IMG/VR virus record: IMGVR_UViG_3300042520_002493
Span: 1 to 38,439 of that record
Direction: 5' to 3' (one strand)
Source: a virus
DNA length: 38,439 bases
Positions 24,854 through 32,704 of this stretch are shown here, piece after piece. A program made the translations under genes and the position numbers. Position 1 is the stretch's first letter. Every line of letters starts with the position of its first letter. The notes below the pieces were generated by a model, which worked only from the letters and a program-made list of their open reading frames with translations, was not told the origin of the DNA and searched no databases.

Positions 24854-26692
24854 TTAGTATTTGATGCTACCGGTTGGGCTTTCAGTAATAAAAAACTTGT
24901 CACTGACTGAAGCTAAATTTTCAAAATATAAGAATTCAAACGGTTGTAATATAATATTGTTTTTTAATATTGCTTTATCTAAATCAGGATAATTGGGGTT
25001 CCACAAGAAGAATGAAATGCCTGAAACTTTTTCTTGAGTATCAGTCCTAACCGTATTAACTTCAGCCACGCCGTCAATTTTTAACAAAAGACTCATTAGT
25101 GTAGTATAATCAAAAGTGTTGCCTAGTACTTGCAGTTTAGTATCAAATGCGTTTTGGAAAACGGATGCTGCATCAGCAATGATGCTTTGATTAGTTCTGT
25201 TGTTTCCAGGAGTTTTAACTAATTCTACCTTAACAACGTCTCTGTCACTAACGTTTAATGCATTTAACGAACTACTCGTACCAAACGATACAGCCTTAAA
25301 GACTGGATCCATAAATGTTACTTCTGTGGTAAGCATTTTTATTGGGTATACAGAACTTAATATTTTTTCTTTTTGAGCTGGCAAGAGATAATTTAATGAA
25401 GAGAATTGAGAAACTCTTGGTACTGCGCAAACATATACGTTGTTGAAGTTACAAGCGTCTGCATATTGAAGTTGATTGAATGAAATTTGTTGAAAGGAAG
25501 AAGGTTGGATTTGGATGTCGTTAAAATATTTTAAATACATTGACATATATTCCCAGTTATTAAAAACCTTCACATCAGAAATAAATGAGTTGTGATTAAT
25601 TCGAATGTATGTTTCGTAATCTTTCTGAGTAACTAAGCGATATTGGCTTTTAAAATTTGTAGGAGCATTTTTTCTAATGCTGTCCGCTGTTTCAATTTCT
25701 TTTGGAATTGTTGATCCAGCTGTGTTATCGAATTTAAGAAGTCTTAAAGTTACGCCATTTAGTACAACGGAAGCTCTTTCTTGCTTAACATCATTATATA
25801 ACCCATTAAAAGTAGCAGTATCAAAAGGAGAGGCAGCCCGTATACTTTGCAATACTCCAGGTCCCATCACTCCTTGCAAACCAGAGCTTTGTAAGGTATA
25901 CGCTACGACTTTATCTCCAACTTCTAATTTTCTTCCTGCAATGCCATCTCCGAACGTAATTTCATAAAGCAAATCAGAATTTAAACGTTTTTCGTACACA
26001 GTGGAGTAAGGCTGTTCTGCATAAAGATTGTTAACTTCTGAATACTGAACCCATTTTTCTTTTCTTCCTTCGTATACATATACATGAACATTGAAGTGAT
26101 CAGTAGAAGCGTTCGGAGAATTTAAAACAAACGTTTCGTTCAGTGAACCCGTAGAAGCAAAAATAGGACTTTCTTTAAAAACTCCTTGATACAAAAGTTT
26201 TGTATTAGATATGTTTGTTAAGTTAATTGGAGCCGTCAGTCCACTAGGAACTGAGAATGATATATCTTCGTTAAACGAAAACGGAACACTGCCCACTGTT
26301 ATATAAGAGTAACGGGGAATAGTAAAAAAGTTACCGTAATTTTGCATTTCAGGACTAGCGGAAACCTGAAAAGCTAAAGTAGAAGTTTGGTATCCAATTG
26401 GTTTATAATCTAATAATTTAACAATGCGATTGATGTTTTCGTATAACTGAGCCTCTGTAAACATTGACTCAGTGCTAGTACGGTTCAAATAAAACATTAA
26501 AGTATTGAACGTAAACGACACAATATCAATTACTGAAGCTAAGTTAGATCCTATATAATTTTGATCCGTAAAAATGTTTTTATCATTTAAACGTTCTATA
26601 ATAAGATTGCGCAAAGAAATGGCGTCAAATGCAGCATAACTATTTTTTGGAATCGTGCTGTAATCTACTGGATTTGTATTTGTTTTAATCAT
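24854..26692 (-). CDS. 6: Baseplate wedge protein, T4 gp6-like (baseplate J family)
   Basis: 612 aa, close to T4 gp6 (660 aa). The N-terminal segment (SLRNLIIERLNDKNIFTDQN, then GSNLASVIDIVSFTFNTLMFYLN) is the characteristic opening, with the downstream beta-barrel region around YEITFGDGIAGRKLEVGDKV typical of the baseplate J/gp6 fold. A later part, FKSQYRLVTQKDYETYIRIN, is also a family hallmark. gp6 dimers form the ring that joins the wedges around the hub. The gene overlaps the gp25 stop by 4 nt (ATGA), as expected for adjacent 25 and 6 in T4-like phages. No own promoter motif is seen. Confidence 0.9.
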   Translation of the reverse strand: MIKTNTNPVDYSTIPKNSYAAFDAISLRNLIIERLNDKNIFTDQNYIGSNLASVIDIVSFTFNTLMFYLNRTSTESMFTEAQLYENINRIVKLLDYKPIGYQTSTLAFQVSASPEMQNYGNFFTIPRYSYITVGSVPFSFNEDISFSVPSGLTAPINLTNISNTKLLYQGVFKESPIFASTGSLNETFVLNSPNASTDHFNVHVYVYEGRKEKWVQYSEVNNLYAEQPYSTVYEKRLNSDLLYEITFGDGIAGRKLEVGDKVVAYTLQSSGLQGVMGPGVLQSIRAASPFDTATFNGLYNDVKQERASVVLNGVTLRLLKFDNTAGSTIPKEIETADSIRKNAPTNFKSQYRLVTQKDYETYIRINHNSFISDVKVFNNWEYMSMYLKYFNDIQIQPSSFQQISFNQLQYADACNFNNVYVCAVPRVSQFSSLNYLLPAQKEKILSSVYPIKMLTTEVTFMDPVFKAVSFGTSSSLNALNVSDRDVVKVELVKTPGNNRTNQSIIADAASVFQNAFDTKLQVLGNTFDYTTLMSLLLKIDGVAEVNTVRTDTQEKVSGISFFLWNPNYPDLDKAILKNNIILQPFEFLYFENLASVSDKFFITESPTGSIKY

Positions 26693-27189
26693 CTTGTGCG
26701 AGAAGTGTCAGCGACTATAAATGTCTGAGCTGTAGTATTTAATGTCCCATCCAACGTAAATTGAGTGTTAAATATTGGAAATTCCATAGACAACTGAATG
26801 AAGTACTCGTTATCATCGGGCACTGGAGTAACCTTGCAATTAGTTATTTGAACTCTTGGCTCAAATTCGTCTACTGAACGTACGATGCTTTCACCAATTG
26901 CTTGAGCGTTCACTCGTGTAATTGGCTCAAATAAAAATTGATTAAGATCTAACCCGTATTTTGGAAATAAAAAGCGTTGGCCCGGACGAGTATTAAAAAG
27001 GTTTTTAAGAGAATTAGTTATTGCTTTTAAATCGTAATCTACTTGCAAATCGTTTGTACTAATTTTAGTATGAGACGATTGATCGTAATTATATTCTTTA
27101 GCAAAATCTAAATGCAAATCTTTAAAAACATATTGCTTAACCGCAAATTGGTCTGCAATGTTTTTAAGGTTTTGTATCTTAATAGCCAC
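26689..27189 (-). CDS. 25: Baseplate wedge protein, T4 gp25-like
   Basis: 166 aa. The gp25/GpW signature is present: LFNTRPGQRFLFPKYGLDLN followed by QFLFEP, with the Glu of LFEP. gp25 joins gp6 and gp53 in the inner baseplate and is homologous to a sheath-initiating component of type VI secretion. The start is a GTG at 27189: upstream in frame only ATA, AAT, AAT, AAT intervene before a TGA, so no ATG is possible. An ATAAATA motif lies 5 nt before this GTG, making it a candidate leaderless mRNA. The N-terminal 50 residues are longer than in T4 gp25 (132 aa). Confidence 0.93.
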   Translation of the reverse strand: MAIKIQNLKNIADQFAVKQYVFKDLHLDFAKEYNYDQSSHTKISTNDLQVDYDLKAITNSLKNLFNTRPGQRFLFPKYGLDLNQFLFEPITRVNAQAIGESIVRSVDEFEPRVQITNCKVTPVPDDNEYFIQLSMEFPIFNTQFTLDGTLNTTAQTFIVADTSRTR

Positions 27190-27194
27190 ATTAT

Positions 27195-27201
27195 TATTTA
27201 T
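27195..27201 (-). promoter_or_regulatory. T4-type late promoter motif (AATAAATA)
   Basis: Lies in the 40-nt gap before gp25, 5 nt (ATAAT) from its GTG start. Heads the 25-6-(7-like)-giant protein operon. Confidence 0.65.
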
Positions 27202-27229
27202 TCAGAAAAATCAGAACAACAATAACGTT

Positions 27230-29425
27230 TTAGATCGTTAAACTAACAGTAGATCCGTCTGTAAACGTACCAGTTGCTTGTGCTGTAGCTATATTGTTCA
27301 AGCTATATCCAAATGTAGTGCCTTCTCTGATCTTATCGTAATTGATTACGGATCTTAATGTACCATTAACATTAACGTAAATTAAGCCCGGAGAGTTTAA
27401 TAAAGCTCCAGTTGGATTGCTACCAAACAGTCTATCGTTAATATAGAATGAAGTTATTGAAATAGCATCAGATTGAGAAGCTCCAGTTAAGTTTACAGAA
27501 CCTGGAGCAGCATCTCCATAGTAGTTTCCTTCATCAAGAGTTGCAGCTCTTACTGTAAACGCATATGAATTTAATACAGGAGTGGGTGGTGGAGTGCCTG
27601 TTGGGAAAGGCGTAGGAGTAGCAGCAGGAGTTAAAGGAACTACTACGTCTACTCGACCTGGACTGAAAATGCTATTTCCGCTAAAGTTTGTATTAGCAAG
27701 CTTGTAAGTAAATGAAGTGCCAACTCTGCCTAGAGGAAAGTCAACTGTAGTGCGGTGAGTACCATTAACATAAATGTCCATTGGGTCTGCTGGAATCATG
27801 TTTGTTAAATCCAATGTACGATAAGAAATTGTATCGTTGTAATCGTTGTTTACAACCGTGCTCCTGATGTTGATTGCATTAACTTCATCGTCAGTTCCCC
27901 CTTGTACGCCCGGTTTGGCTGTTAAATAGAACAAAGTCGGAGTGGTTGGAAGTAGAGTAGGAGTTGGGGGTGGAGTTGGAGAAGGCTTTGGTGTAGCAGT
28001 TGGTACGTTTGTTGGTCTTGGGGTTGGAGTGGGAAGTGTGGGAGCTCCTCCTATTGTAAGATAAACGTTTGTTGGAACGCCAGTTACACCAGCTGGGAAA
28101 ACGCCTTCTGCTTGATAAGAAGGACCGGACACTCCAGCTAAACGATACCAGAATTTATCTCCAATTCTATCAGCTGTATAATCAACAGTAACTCTGCGAA
28201 CGCTGTCTACCCACACGTCCATTGTTAATGGTTGAGTAGATTGTCCAGGCCAAGGAAATGCAGCCAAAAGATCTGTGTAACTTGGGGTTACAGAAGTTAT
28301 AGATAACTTCATAGGATCATTTGATGTTCCAGGTGTTGGACTTCCTACAATTTCAATAGGTTCGGGAACTAAAGCTCCAGGGATTACAAAATATACATCT
28401 TGTGAGTCTTTAAATGTTCCTGAAACTTGAGACCCTCCTACAAACTCTTGTAATTTATAGCCAAACGGAGTTCCGACGCGGTCCATTTGAAAGTCTACAG
28501 TCGTTCTATAAAATCCGTTAACATAGATGTCCATGTAAGAAGGAAGCATAGATTTGGAAGGAGAAGCATAATAGTAAACAGTATCTTGCTTGTTTCCGGT
28601 TATTGCAACTTTTCCGCTGCTTGTTGGATCCTCAGAACCAGGAGCAATAGTCGCTGTTAAGTTTTTAAAGACAGGATTGCCTCCTTCAATATTAAAGTCA
28701 AGTCTTCCATTAATAAATTTGCCGGTAACTTGCGGACTAGTCAACGAACCTCCAGCTATGGAATAGCCGAAAGTGGTGCCTAAACGATCTTCTTCAAAGT
28801 CGATAGTTGTTCTATAAAACCCATTTACAAAAATATCCATCGTTGCTGGAATATTAGAAGTATTAGGAGTATTATAATAAAATAAAGTATCAGCGGGAGG
28901 TCCCATTAAAGAGATGCTGTTATTAATATCTTCAACTCCATTTGCGTTAGAAGTTAAAGTCAAATATGTTGGAGGTTCAACTGCTGGTTTTAAGTCTCCG
29001 TCCAGAATCCATCCGTAACTTCCTGCATAGCGAGCAGTAACAACTCCGTAACGTCCTTTGATTGCTGAGTTTCCGTTAAGGCTGTTAAAAGTATCAAACA
29101 CAACTTTTCCAGCATTAACCTGAACGAAGTAAGTCTTATGTCCGTTTACAAACGTTCCTGTTTTAGTAACAGTAAGCTGAGAAGCATTATTGCATAAAAT
29201 AATGCTGTTTTTATGAATTGGCTGCAGAACAAACCCAGAAGTAGTTGCAACAGTTAAATTTGTAGTTGATAGCGTATTTACTAAGCTAGTAAGGCCTGCT
29301 AAACTCCCATCGGTCAAAGATAAATTTCCTGACAAACTAAGAAAAGCATTATTGATAATCTCTAAAGAATCTCCTATGCATTGTTCGTCGGAGATGGGAA
29401 TACCGTTTAAAGTTAAAGAAGGCAT
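27230..29425 (-). CDS. Fibre protein with five ~95-residue repeats and Pro/Thr linkers (731 aa)
   Basis: The N-terminal motif DEQCIGDSLEIINNAFLSL is shared with two other fibres in the window. Residues about 50-145 resemble a small beta domain (NNASQLTVTKTGTFVNGHKT). Five tandem domains then follow at about 151-247, 252-349, 355-458, 497-597 and 618-731. Each contains a version of MDIYVNGFYRTTVDF followed by DRVGT-x-FGYKL and a closing strand. Domains 1 and 2 are most alike; 3 and 5 are diverged. Pro/Thr linkers (460-496, 598-617) separate domains 3, 4 and 5. This is probably a filamentous or beads-on-a-string fibre displaying several binding modules. Located directly before gp25, it is likely attached to the baseplate. 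Confidence 0.85.
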   Translation of the reverse strand: MPSLTLNGIPISDEQCIGDSLEIINNAFLSLSGNLSLTDGSLAGLTSLVNTLSTTNLTVATTSGFVLQPIHKNSIILCNNASQLTVTKTGTFVNGHKTYFVQVNAGKVVFDTFNSLNGNSAIKGRYGVVTARYAGSYGWILDGDLKPAVEPPTYLTLTSNANGVEDINNSISLMGPPADTLFYYNTPNTSNIPATMDIFVNGFYRTTIDFEEDRLGTTFGYSIAGGSLTSPQVTGKFINGRLDFNIEGGNPVFKNLTATIAPGSEDPTSSGKVAITGNKQDTVYYYASPSKSMLPSYMDIYVNGFYRTTVDFQMDRVGTPFGYKLQEFVGGSQVSGTFKDSQDVYFVIPGALVPEPIEIVGSPTPGTSNDPMKLSITSVTPSYTDLLAAFPWPGQSTQPLTMDVWVDSVRRVTVDYTADRIGDKFWYRLAGVSGPSYQAEGVFPAGVTGVPTNVYLTIGGAPTLPTPTPRPTNVPTATPKPSPTPPPTPTLLPTTPTLFYLTAKPGVQGGTDDEVNAINIRSTVVNNDYNDTISYRTLDLTNMIPADPMDIYVNGTHRTTVDFPLGRVGTSFTYKLANTNFSGNSIFSPGRVDVVVPLTPAATPTPFPTGTPPPTPVLNSYAFTVRAATLDEGNYYGDAAPGSVNLTGASQSDAISITSFYINDRLFGSNPTGALLNSPGLIYVNVNGTLRSVINYDKIREGTTFGYSLNNIATAQATGTFTDGSTVSLTI

Positions 29426-29433
29426 ATGTTTTA

Positions 29434-29440
29434 TATTTAT
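29434..29440 (-). promoter_or_regulatory. T4-type late promoter motif, proximal copy
   Basis: GATAAATA on the minus strand, 8 nt before the ATG at 29425. It is one of two tandem motifs in this 39-nt gap. Confidence 0.5.
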
Positions 29441-29447
29441 CTTGGCT

Positions 29448-29455
29448 TATTTATA
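29448..29455 (-). promoter_or_regulatory. T4-type late promoter, perfect TATAAATA, distal copy
   Basis: The only perfect match to the T4 consensus TATAAATA noticed in the window, 22 nt before the ATG at 29425. It would give a leader of about 15 nt. Confidence 0.6.
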
Positions 29456-29464
29456 TTTCTTCGA

Positions 29465-31492
29465 TTAAATGTCTTTTTGGGAATCAAAATTTACAGACCA
29501 GCCAAGAACATAAATTTCCTCTCTGTATAAATCATCCGTTGAAGGCAGTGTTCCAATTTGAGGAGCATTTCCGGGCCTTCTAATGTAGAACCTACAAAGT
29601 TGGTTTTTTGTCAATCCCTTGAATCCATCCACTATTGGAGGAAGAGTAACTTTATTTGCTTTTCCATACGGTCCGGTTTCAGCAACTTGTCTAACTCCTG
29701 TTTCAAAATTAAGTTTTAGATGTTGATTTTGGCTAGCAACGTGCCCTCCAACATCAAACGCAACAGTTGATGGGGAATATGGTTCAATATTTTGTCCTAC
29801 ACCAGCAACGTTAGCTAAATATCGTCTCTCTTCACCATTTACAGAAGTAAAGTTTCCTCCCACAAAAAGAGTAGACATAAGCTCTCCGGGTGTTTTGAAT
29901 AATGCATTTGTAAATTTAGTTGGAGCTGTGGACAAATATAAATTCCAAGGAATAAATCTGCCAGACGAACCAAATGTAACAAATTCTGTTGCTTTTGTGA
30001 CTGCAGCAATATAACCTACAGAATTATCATTGAGTTCTGTAAATTGGCCCATTGCATATAATTCGCTTGTAACTTCAGAATCACTTGCTATAAATTTGCT
30101 GACAGCGTTATTAAATCTTGGTCTCCACAAAGTAATTAAACCAGGAAGCTGAGGAAGTTTTAAGCTAAACGCCACGGCCCGGGAATACGTATCTTGTTCT
30201 GAAATTTGTCGTTTTAATGTATACAATTCTCTGTGAGAAATTAAAGTTGTAAATTCCCCTCCAATGTATAAAATAGAAGCAGGGTTGTCTATATACATTG
30301 TTAAAACAGGTCGATTAAAAATATAAAGCCAATTTGCATTGTATGTTCCTGTTTGAGTTTCAAACACAGCAATGTTTTGACTAATGATTTCCCCATCTTC
30401 ATTTACTACTTTAAAGTCTCCTCCCACATACAGGTAACCATTTTGTTCTGCTACACAATATACTTTTGTGGGAGAAGCAAACGTTTTAACGATATTTTCA
30501 CAAAAATTAGTATCAATCGCAAAAAACGGAGAAGCCAATAAAGTTTGTAAAGCAATTTTTGTTATGCCGTTACAATACACTCTTTGTTTAGATGTTTCCG
30601 TAGCAGCGAAAGCTCCATAGTTGATATAATCAAAGTTTCCCACTATAAACAATTCCGTACCAGCTATATACATGTTGTGTACCGAACCGTTTACATAAAA
30701 GGAATAAAACAAATCTAATGTTTCATCATAAATTACCAACCCTCTTCCAAGAGTTTCGGAATGAAAACTTCCTCCAATTATTAACAACGGAGAAATATTA
30801 ATAGTTTGTTTGAGAATGCAATCTACGGATCCTGTTGTTCCTAAATTTCTCAAAGCCCCACTAAGAGGGTTATACATTAATGTTCCACAAAATCCAAAAG
30901 TAGTATTGTAAACCCCACTTTGAAGATCCATGACTGCAAATTTATTTGTATCTACTCCGTTTATTGAAGTGAATGACCCTCCGATATACAAAGTATTTTC
31001 TTCTTTATACAAAGCAGTAATTGAGTCATTAAAATCAATACGAGAAGTTGCGGTAGCACTATTTGTAGCAAAAACAGTTGAGGCATTGTCAGATGATGTC
31101 ATCCAATAAAGAGTGACTTGAGGATATCCGGATCCAGTGGAAATAGTTTCAAACGAACCAAACGGTCTCGTCACATACCAATTTTTGGAATAAGGAAATA
31201 CATAACCACTGCAAGTTGTGTCATCGTCTAATCCAATATCAGACTTTGTAACGACTGAGGATTTGTAAGTAAAATCCGTTTGATATGTAATTGGAGTTTC
31301 TGTTGAAATCTGAGTAACTGGTCTTTGATATTGATCAGAACCAGAAGAGATGACGACATTATTGTCTCCTACAACCAGTGGAATATTGCAAACACTTGTA
31401 TCCAATGATGCAAAATTATTATTTATAACGCGAAGAGAATCTCCAATGCACTGATTGCTAGGAATGTTTTTTGTCAAATTACAAACAGACAT
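29465..31492 (-). CDS. Fibre or adhesin with seven-repeat beta-propeller (675 aa)
   Basis: The N-terminal SNQCIGDSLRVINNNFASL is the shared motif. Seven repeats of the form L-Y-x-G-G-x-F follow at about residues 168 (LYIGGSFTSING), 236 (LLIIGGSFHSE), 281 (LFIVGNFDYIN), 354 (LYVGGDFKVVN), 408 (LYIGGEFTTLI), 478 (LYAMGQFTELN) and 542 (LFVGGNFTSVNG). This is the delta-60/DUF5122-like pattern, and seven copies match a seven-bladed beta-propeller. The C-terminal 120 residues are a separate domain containing RRPGNAPQIGTLP. Such propellers in secreted bacterial proteins are adhesive. Here the N-terminal motif and late promoter suggest a baseplate-attached adhesin. Confidence 0.82.
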   Translation of the reverse strand: MSVCNLTKNIPSNQCIGDSLRVINNNFASLDTSVCNIPLVVGDNNVVISSGSDQYQRPVTQISTETPITYQTDFTYKSSVVTKSDIGLDDDTTCSGYVFPYSKNWYVTRPFGSFETISTGSGYPQVTLYWMTSSDNASTVFATNSATATSRIDFNDSITALYKEENTLYIGGSFTSINGVDTNKFAVMDLQSGVYNTTFGFCGTLMYNPLSGALRNLGTTGSVDCILKQTINISPLLIIGGSFHSETLGRGLVIYDETLDLFYSFYVNGSVHNMYIAGTELFIVGNFDYINYGAFAATETSKQRVYCNGITKIALQTLLASPFFAIDTNFCENIVKTFASPTKVYCVAEQNGYLYVGGDFKVVNEDGEIISQNIAVFETQTGTYNANWLYIFNRPVLTMYIDNPASILYIGGEFTTLISHRELYTLKRQISEQDTYSRAVAFSLKLPQLPGLITLWRPRFNNAVSKFIASDSEVTSELYAMGQFTELNDNSVGYIAAVTKATEFVTFGSSGRFIPWNLYLSTAPTKFTNALFKTPGELMSTLFVGGNFTSVNGEERRYLANVAGVGQNIEPYSPSTVAFDVGGHVASQNQHLKLNFETGVRQVAETGPYGKANKVTLPPIVDGFKGLTKNQLCRFYIRRPGNAPQIGTLPSTDDLYREEIYVLGWSVNFDSQKDI

Positions 31493-31497
31493 ATCGA

Positions 31498-31965
31498 TTA
31501 TTTATCCTCAAGAACAAATTGCTGCTCGTTTTTTGGAAAAAGTTTATTCATTATTTCTTCTCTCGACGTGACAACTACGTTTAATTGATTTGTTATACTT
31601 TTGGTTTTTTCTGACATTTCAGCTAATTCTTTGCGACCTTGTATTCTAATGTGCTCTAACTCTTCGTCTCTGTTTGCCTTTTTATCTACAAGAGTAGTTT
31701 TGTTCAAAGTGTCAAGAGCTTGAGTAGTTGCAGACATTAATTCTGCTAACGCTGCAATTTCTTTTGGGTCTTGGCTTTGTACTACATAAGGAGTCATGTC
31801 TTGTATTGCTGACACGCCAGACTCGATTAGAGCTTTTGTTTTATTTAAAAAGTACTGAGCTACATCTTCTTCTTTTAATTCTGAAGAATCGGTTGTCTTT
31901 TGAGATTGTAAAGGAAATTCAAAAGAACTTAGCTCGTCTATTAGTGTGCTGAAATCATCGTCCAC
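31498..31965 (-). CDS. Helical protein, possibly terminase small subunit (gp16-like), 155 aa
   Basis: Starts with GTG at 31965 (M-D-D-D-F-S-T-L). An acidic N-terminal arm is followed by strongly helical, coiled-coil-like sequence. The segment SQDPKEIAALAELMSATTQA (about residues 65-84), then LDTLNKTT, resembles the central region of T4 gp16, which reads [20 protein letters not shown] in the same place, and the lengths are similar (T4 gp16 164 aa). That suggests the small terminase subunit, which forms a ring and regulates DNA packaging. However, the large subunit is not next to it as in T4, which lowers confidence. It could instead be another helical structural or assembly protein. Confidence 0.5.
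   Translation of the reverse strand: MDDDFSTLIDELSSFEFPLQSQKTTDSSELKEEDVAQYFLNKTKALIESGVSAIQDMTPYVVQSQDPKEIAALAELMSATTQALDTLNKTTLVDKKANRDEELEHIRIQGRKELAEMSEKTKSITNQLNVVVTSREEIMNKLFPKNEQQFVLEDK
31499..31505 (-). promoter_or_regulatory. T4-type late promoter motif (GATAAATA)
   Basis: On the minus strand GATAAATA overlaps the stop codon region of the upstream 155-residue gene and ends 6 nt (ATCGAT) before the ATG at 31492. Confidence 0.6.
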
Positions 31966-31982
31966 TATTTTAATTATGTGTG

Positions 31983-32010
31983 TTGATATTTTTTAATACT
32001 AATTTACTAT
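31983..32010 (+). promoter_or_regulatory. Possible host-type (sigma70-like) promoter of the replication island
   Basis: TTGATA (31983-31988) and TACTAT (32005-32010) are separated by 16 nt. This lies in the 53-nt divergent gap before the 61-residue gene. The predicted transcription start is within a few nt of the ATG at 32019. The AT-rich context makes chance matches easy. Confidence 0.4.
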
Positions 32011-32018
32011 ATTTTATT

Positions 32019-32204
32019 ATGCAAATAGTAATACACACCATCGAAGGAACGTTTTTAGTTCCTACAGAAAAACAAGCTGAGCTGATTCATTGGCTCAACA
32101 TGAATGCCATTAAAGCAGGAGGAATGCAAGTTAGAGAACAAACTGTCAAGGAAAATTCTGTTGGCAGACAGCTTCTCTCAGAAGATATCGGAAAGGAGTT
32201 TTAA
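32019..32204 (+). CDS. Small hypothetical protein (61 aa)
   Basis: Starts MQIVIHTIEGTFLVPTEKQA. A beta hairpin (QIVIHTIEGTFLVP) precedes one helix (TEKQAELIHWLNMNAIKAG) and a polar tail. I use the ATG at 32019; an upstream in-frame start at 31980 would lie in the promoter region and add a hydrophobic leader. The last codon overlaps the next gene as TAATG, so it is cotranscribed and probably coupled with the dUTPase-fold gene. An AAAGGAG ribosome-binding site for that next gene lies in its final codons. No family is recognised. Confidence 0.65.
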   Translation: MQIVIHTIEGTFLVPTEKQAELIHWLNMNAIKAGGMQVREQTVKENSVGRQLLSEDIGKEF

Positions 32205-32695
32205 TGAAACACGTTTGCGGACCTAATACAAAAAGTGATCTAACAGGAGTCAATCCTGAAGACATTCAGCCAAATGCTGTAGATCTTCGACTAGGAAAAG
32301 TTTTTAAGATTCTTCCTGAGGTATTTGAAATTGAAAATGAATATAAACGTCACAGAGGTTCTTATGAAATCATGCCGAATGACAAAGGAGTTTTTTATCT
32401 TGAACCTGGACATTATGAAGTAGTGATGGAAAATAAGATTACTGTTGGTTCTAATGAAGCTGGCTGGGTAATCACAAGAAGTACTCTTAATAGGAACGGA
32501 CTATTTCTTACTAGTGGTTTGTATGATTCTGGCTACTCCGGAGTAATGGCTGGGGTGCTTCATGTAACCATCGGACCAGCTAAAATTAGAAAAGGCACTC
32601 GGATTGGCCAGTATTTGAGCTTTGATGCTGAATCTTTGGGCTCGTACGAAGGTTCGTATGGTCTCAAATCAGAACATGATAAAAAATATGCTTAA
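32204..32695 (+). CDS. dUTPase / dCTP deaminase superfamily protein (163 aa)
   Basis: Nucleotide-pool enzyme of the trimeric dUTPase/Dcd fold. Visible signatures are NAVDLRLG (about 25-32), TRSTLNRNGL (91-100, R92-S93 phosphate-binding), GLYDSGYSGVMAGV (105-118) and TRIGQY (132-137). D108 aligns with the catalytic Asp of dUTPase (GLIDSDYQG in E. coli Dut). At the position of the essential deaminase Glu (E138 in E. coli Dcd, ten residues after the matching Asp) there is V118. So dUTP hydrolysis is likelier than dCTP deamination, although RSTLNRNGL and the C-terminus look Dcd-like and a typical dUTPase glycine-rich motif V is not evident. It would limit uracil in phage DNA and make dUMP. It has a good ribosome-binding site. 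Confidence 0.85.
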   Translation: MKHVCGPNTKSDLTGVNPEDIQPNAVDLRLGKVFKILPEVFEIENEYKRHRGSYEIMPNDKGVFYLEPGHYEVVMENKITVGSNEAGWVITRSTLNRNGLFLTSGLYDSGYSGVMAGVLHVTIGPAKIRKGTRIGQYLSFDAESLGSYEGSYGLKSEHDKKYA

Positions 32696-32704
32696 AATCA
32701 AGAA

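Noticed and set aside
32204-32695. Straight assignment as dCTP deaminase
   Set aside because: The catalytic Glu position is Val, so I call only the superfamily with a dUTPase preference.
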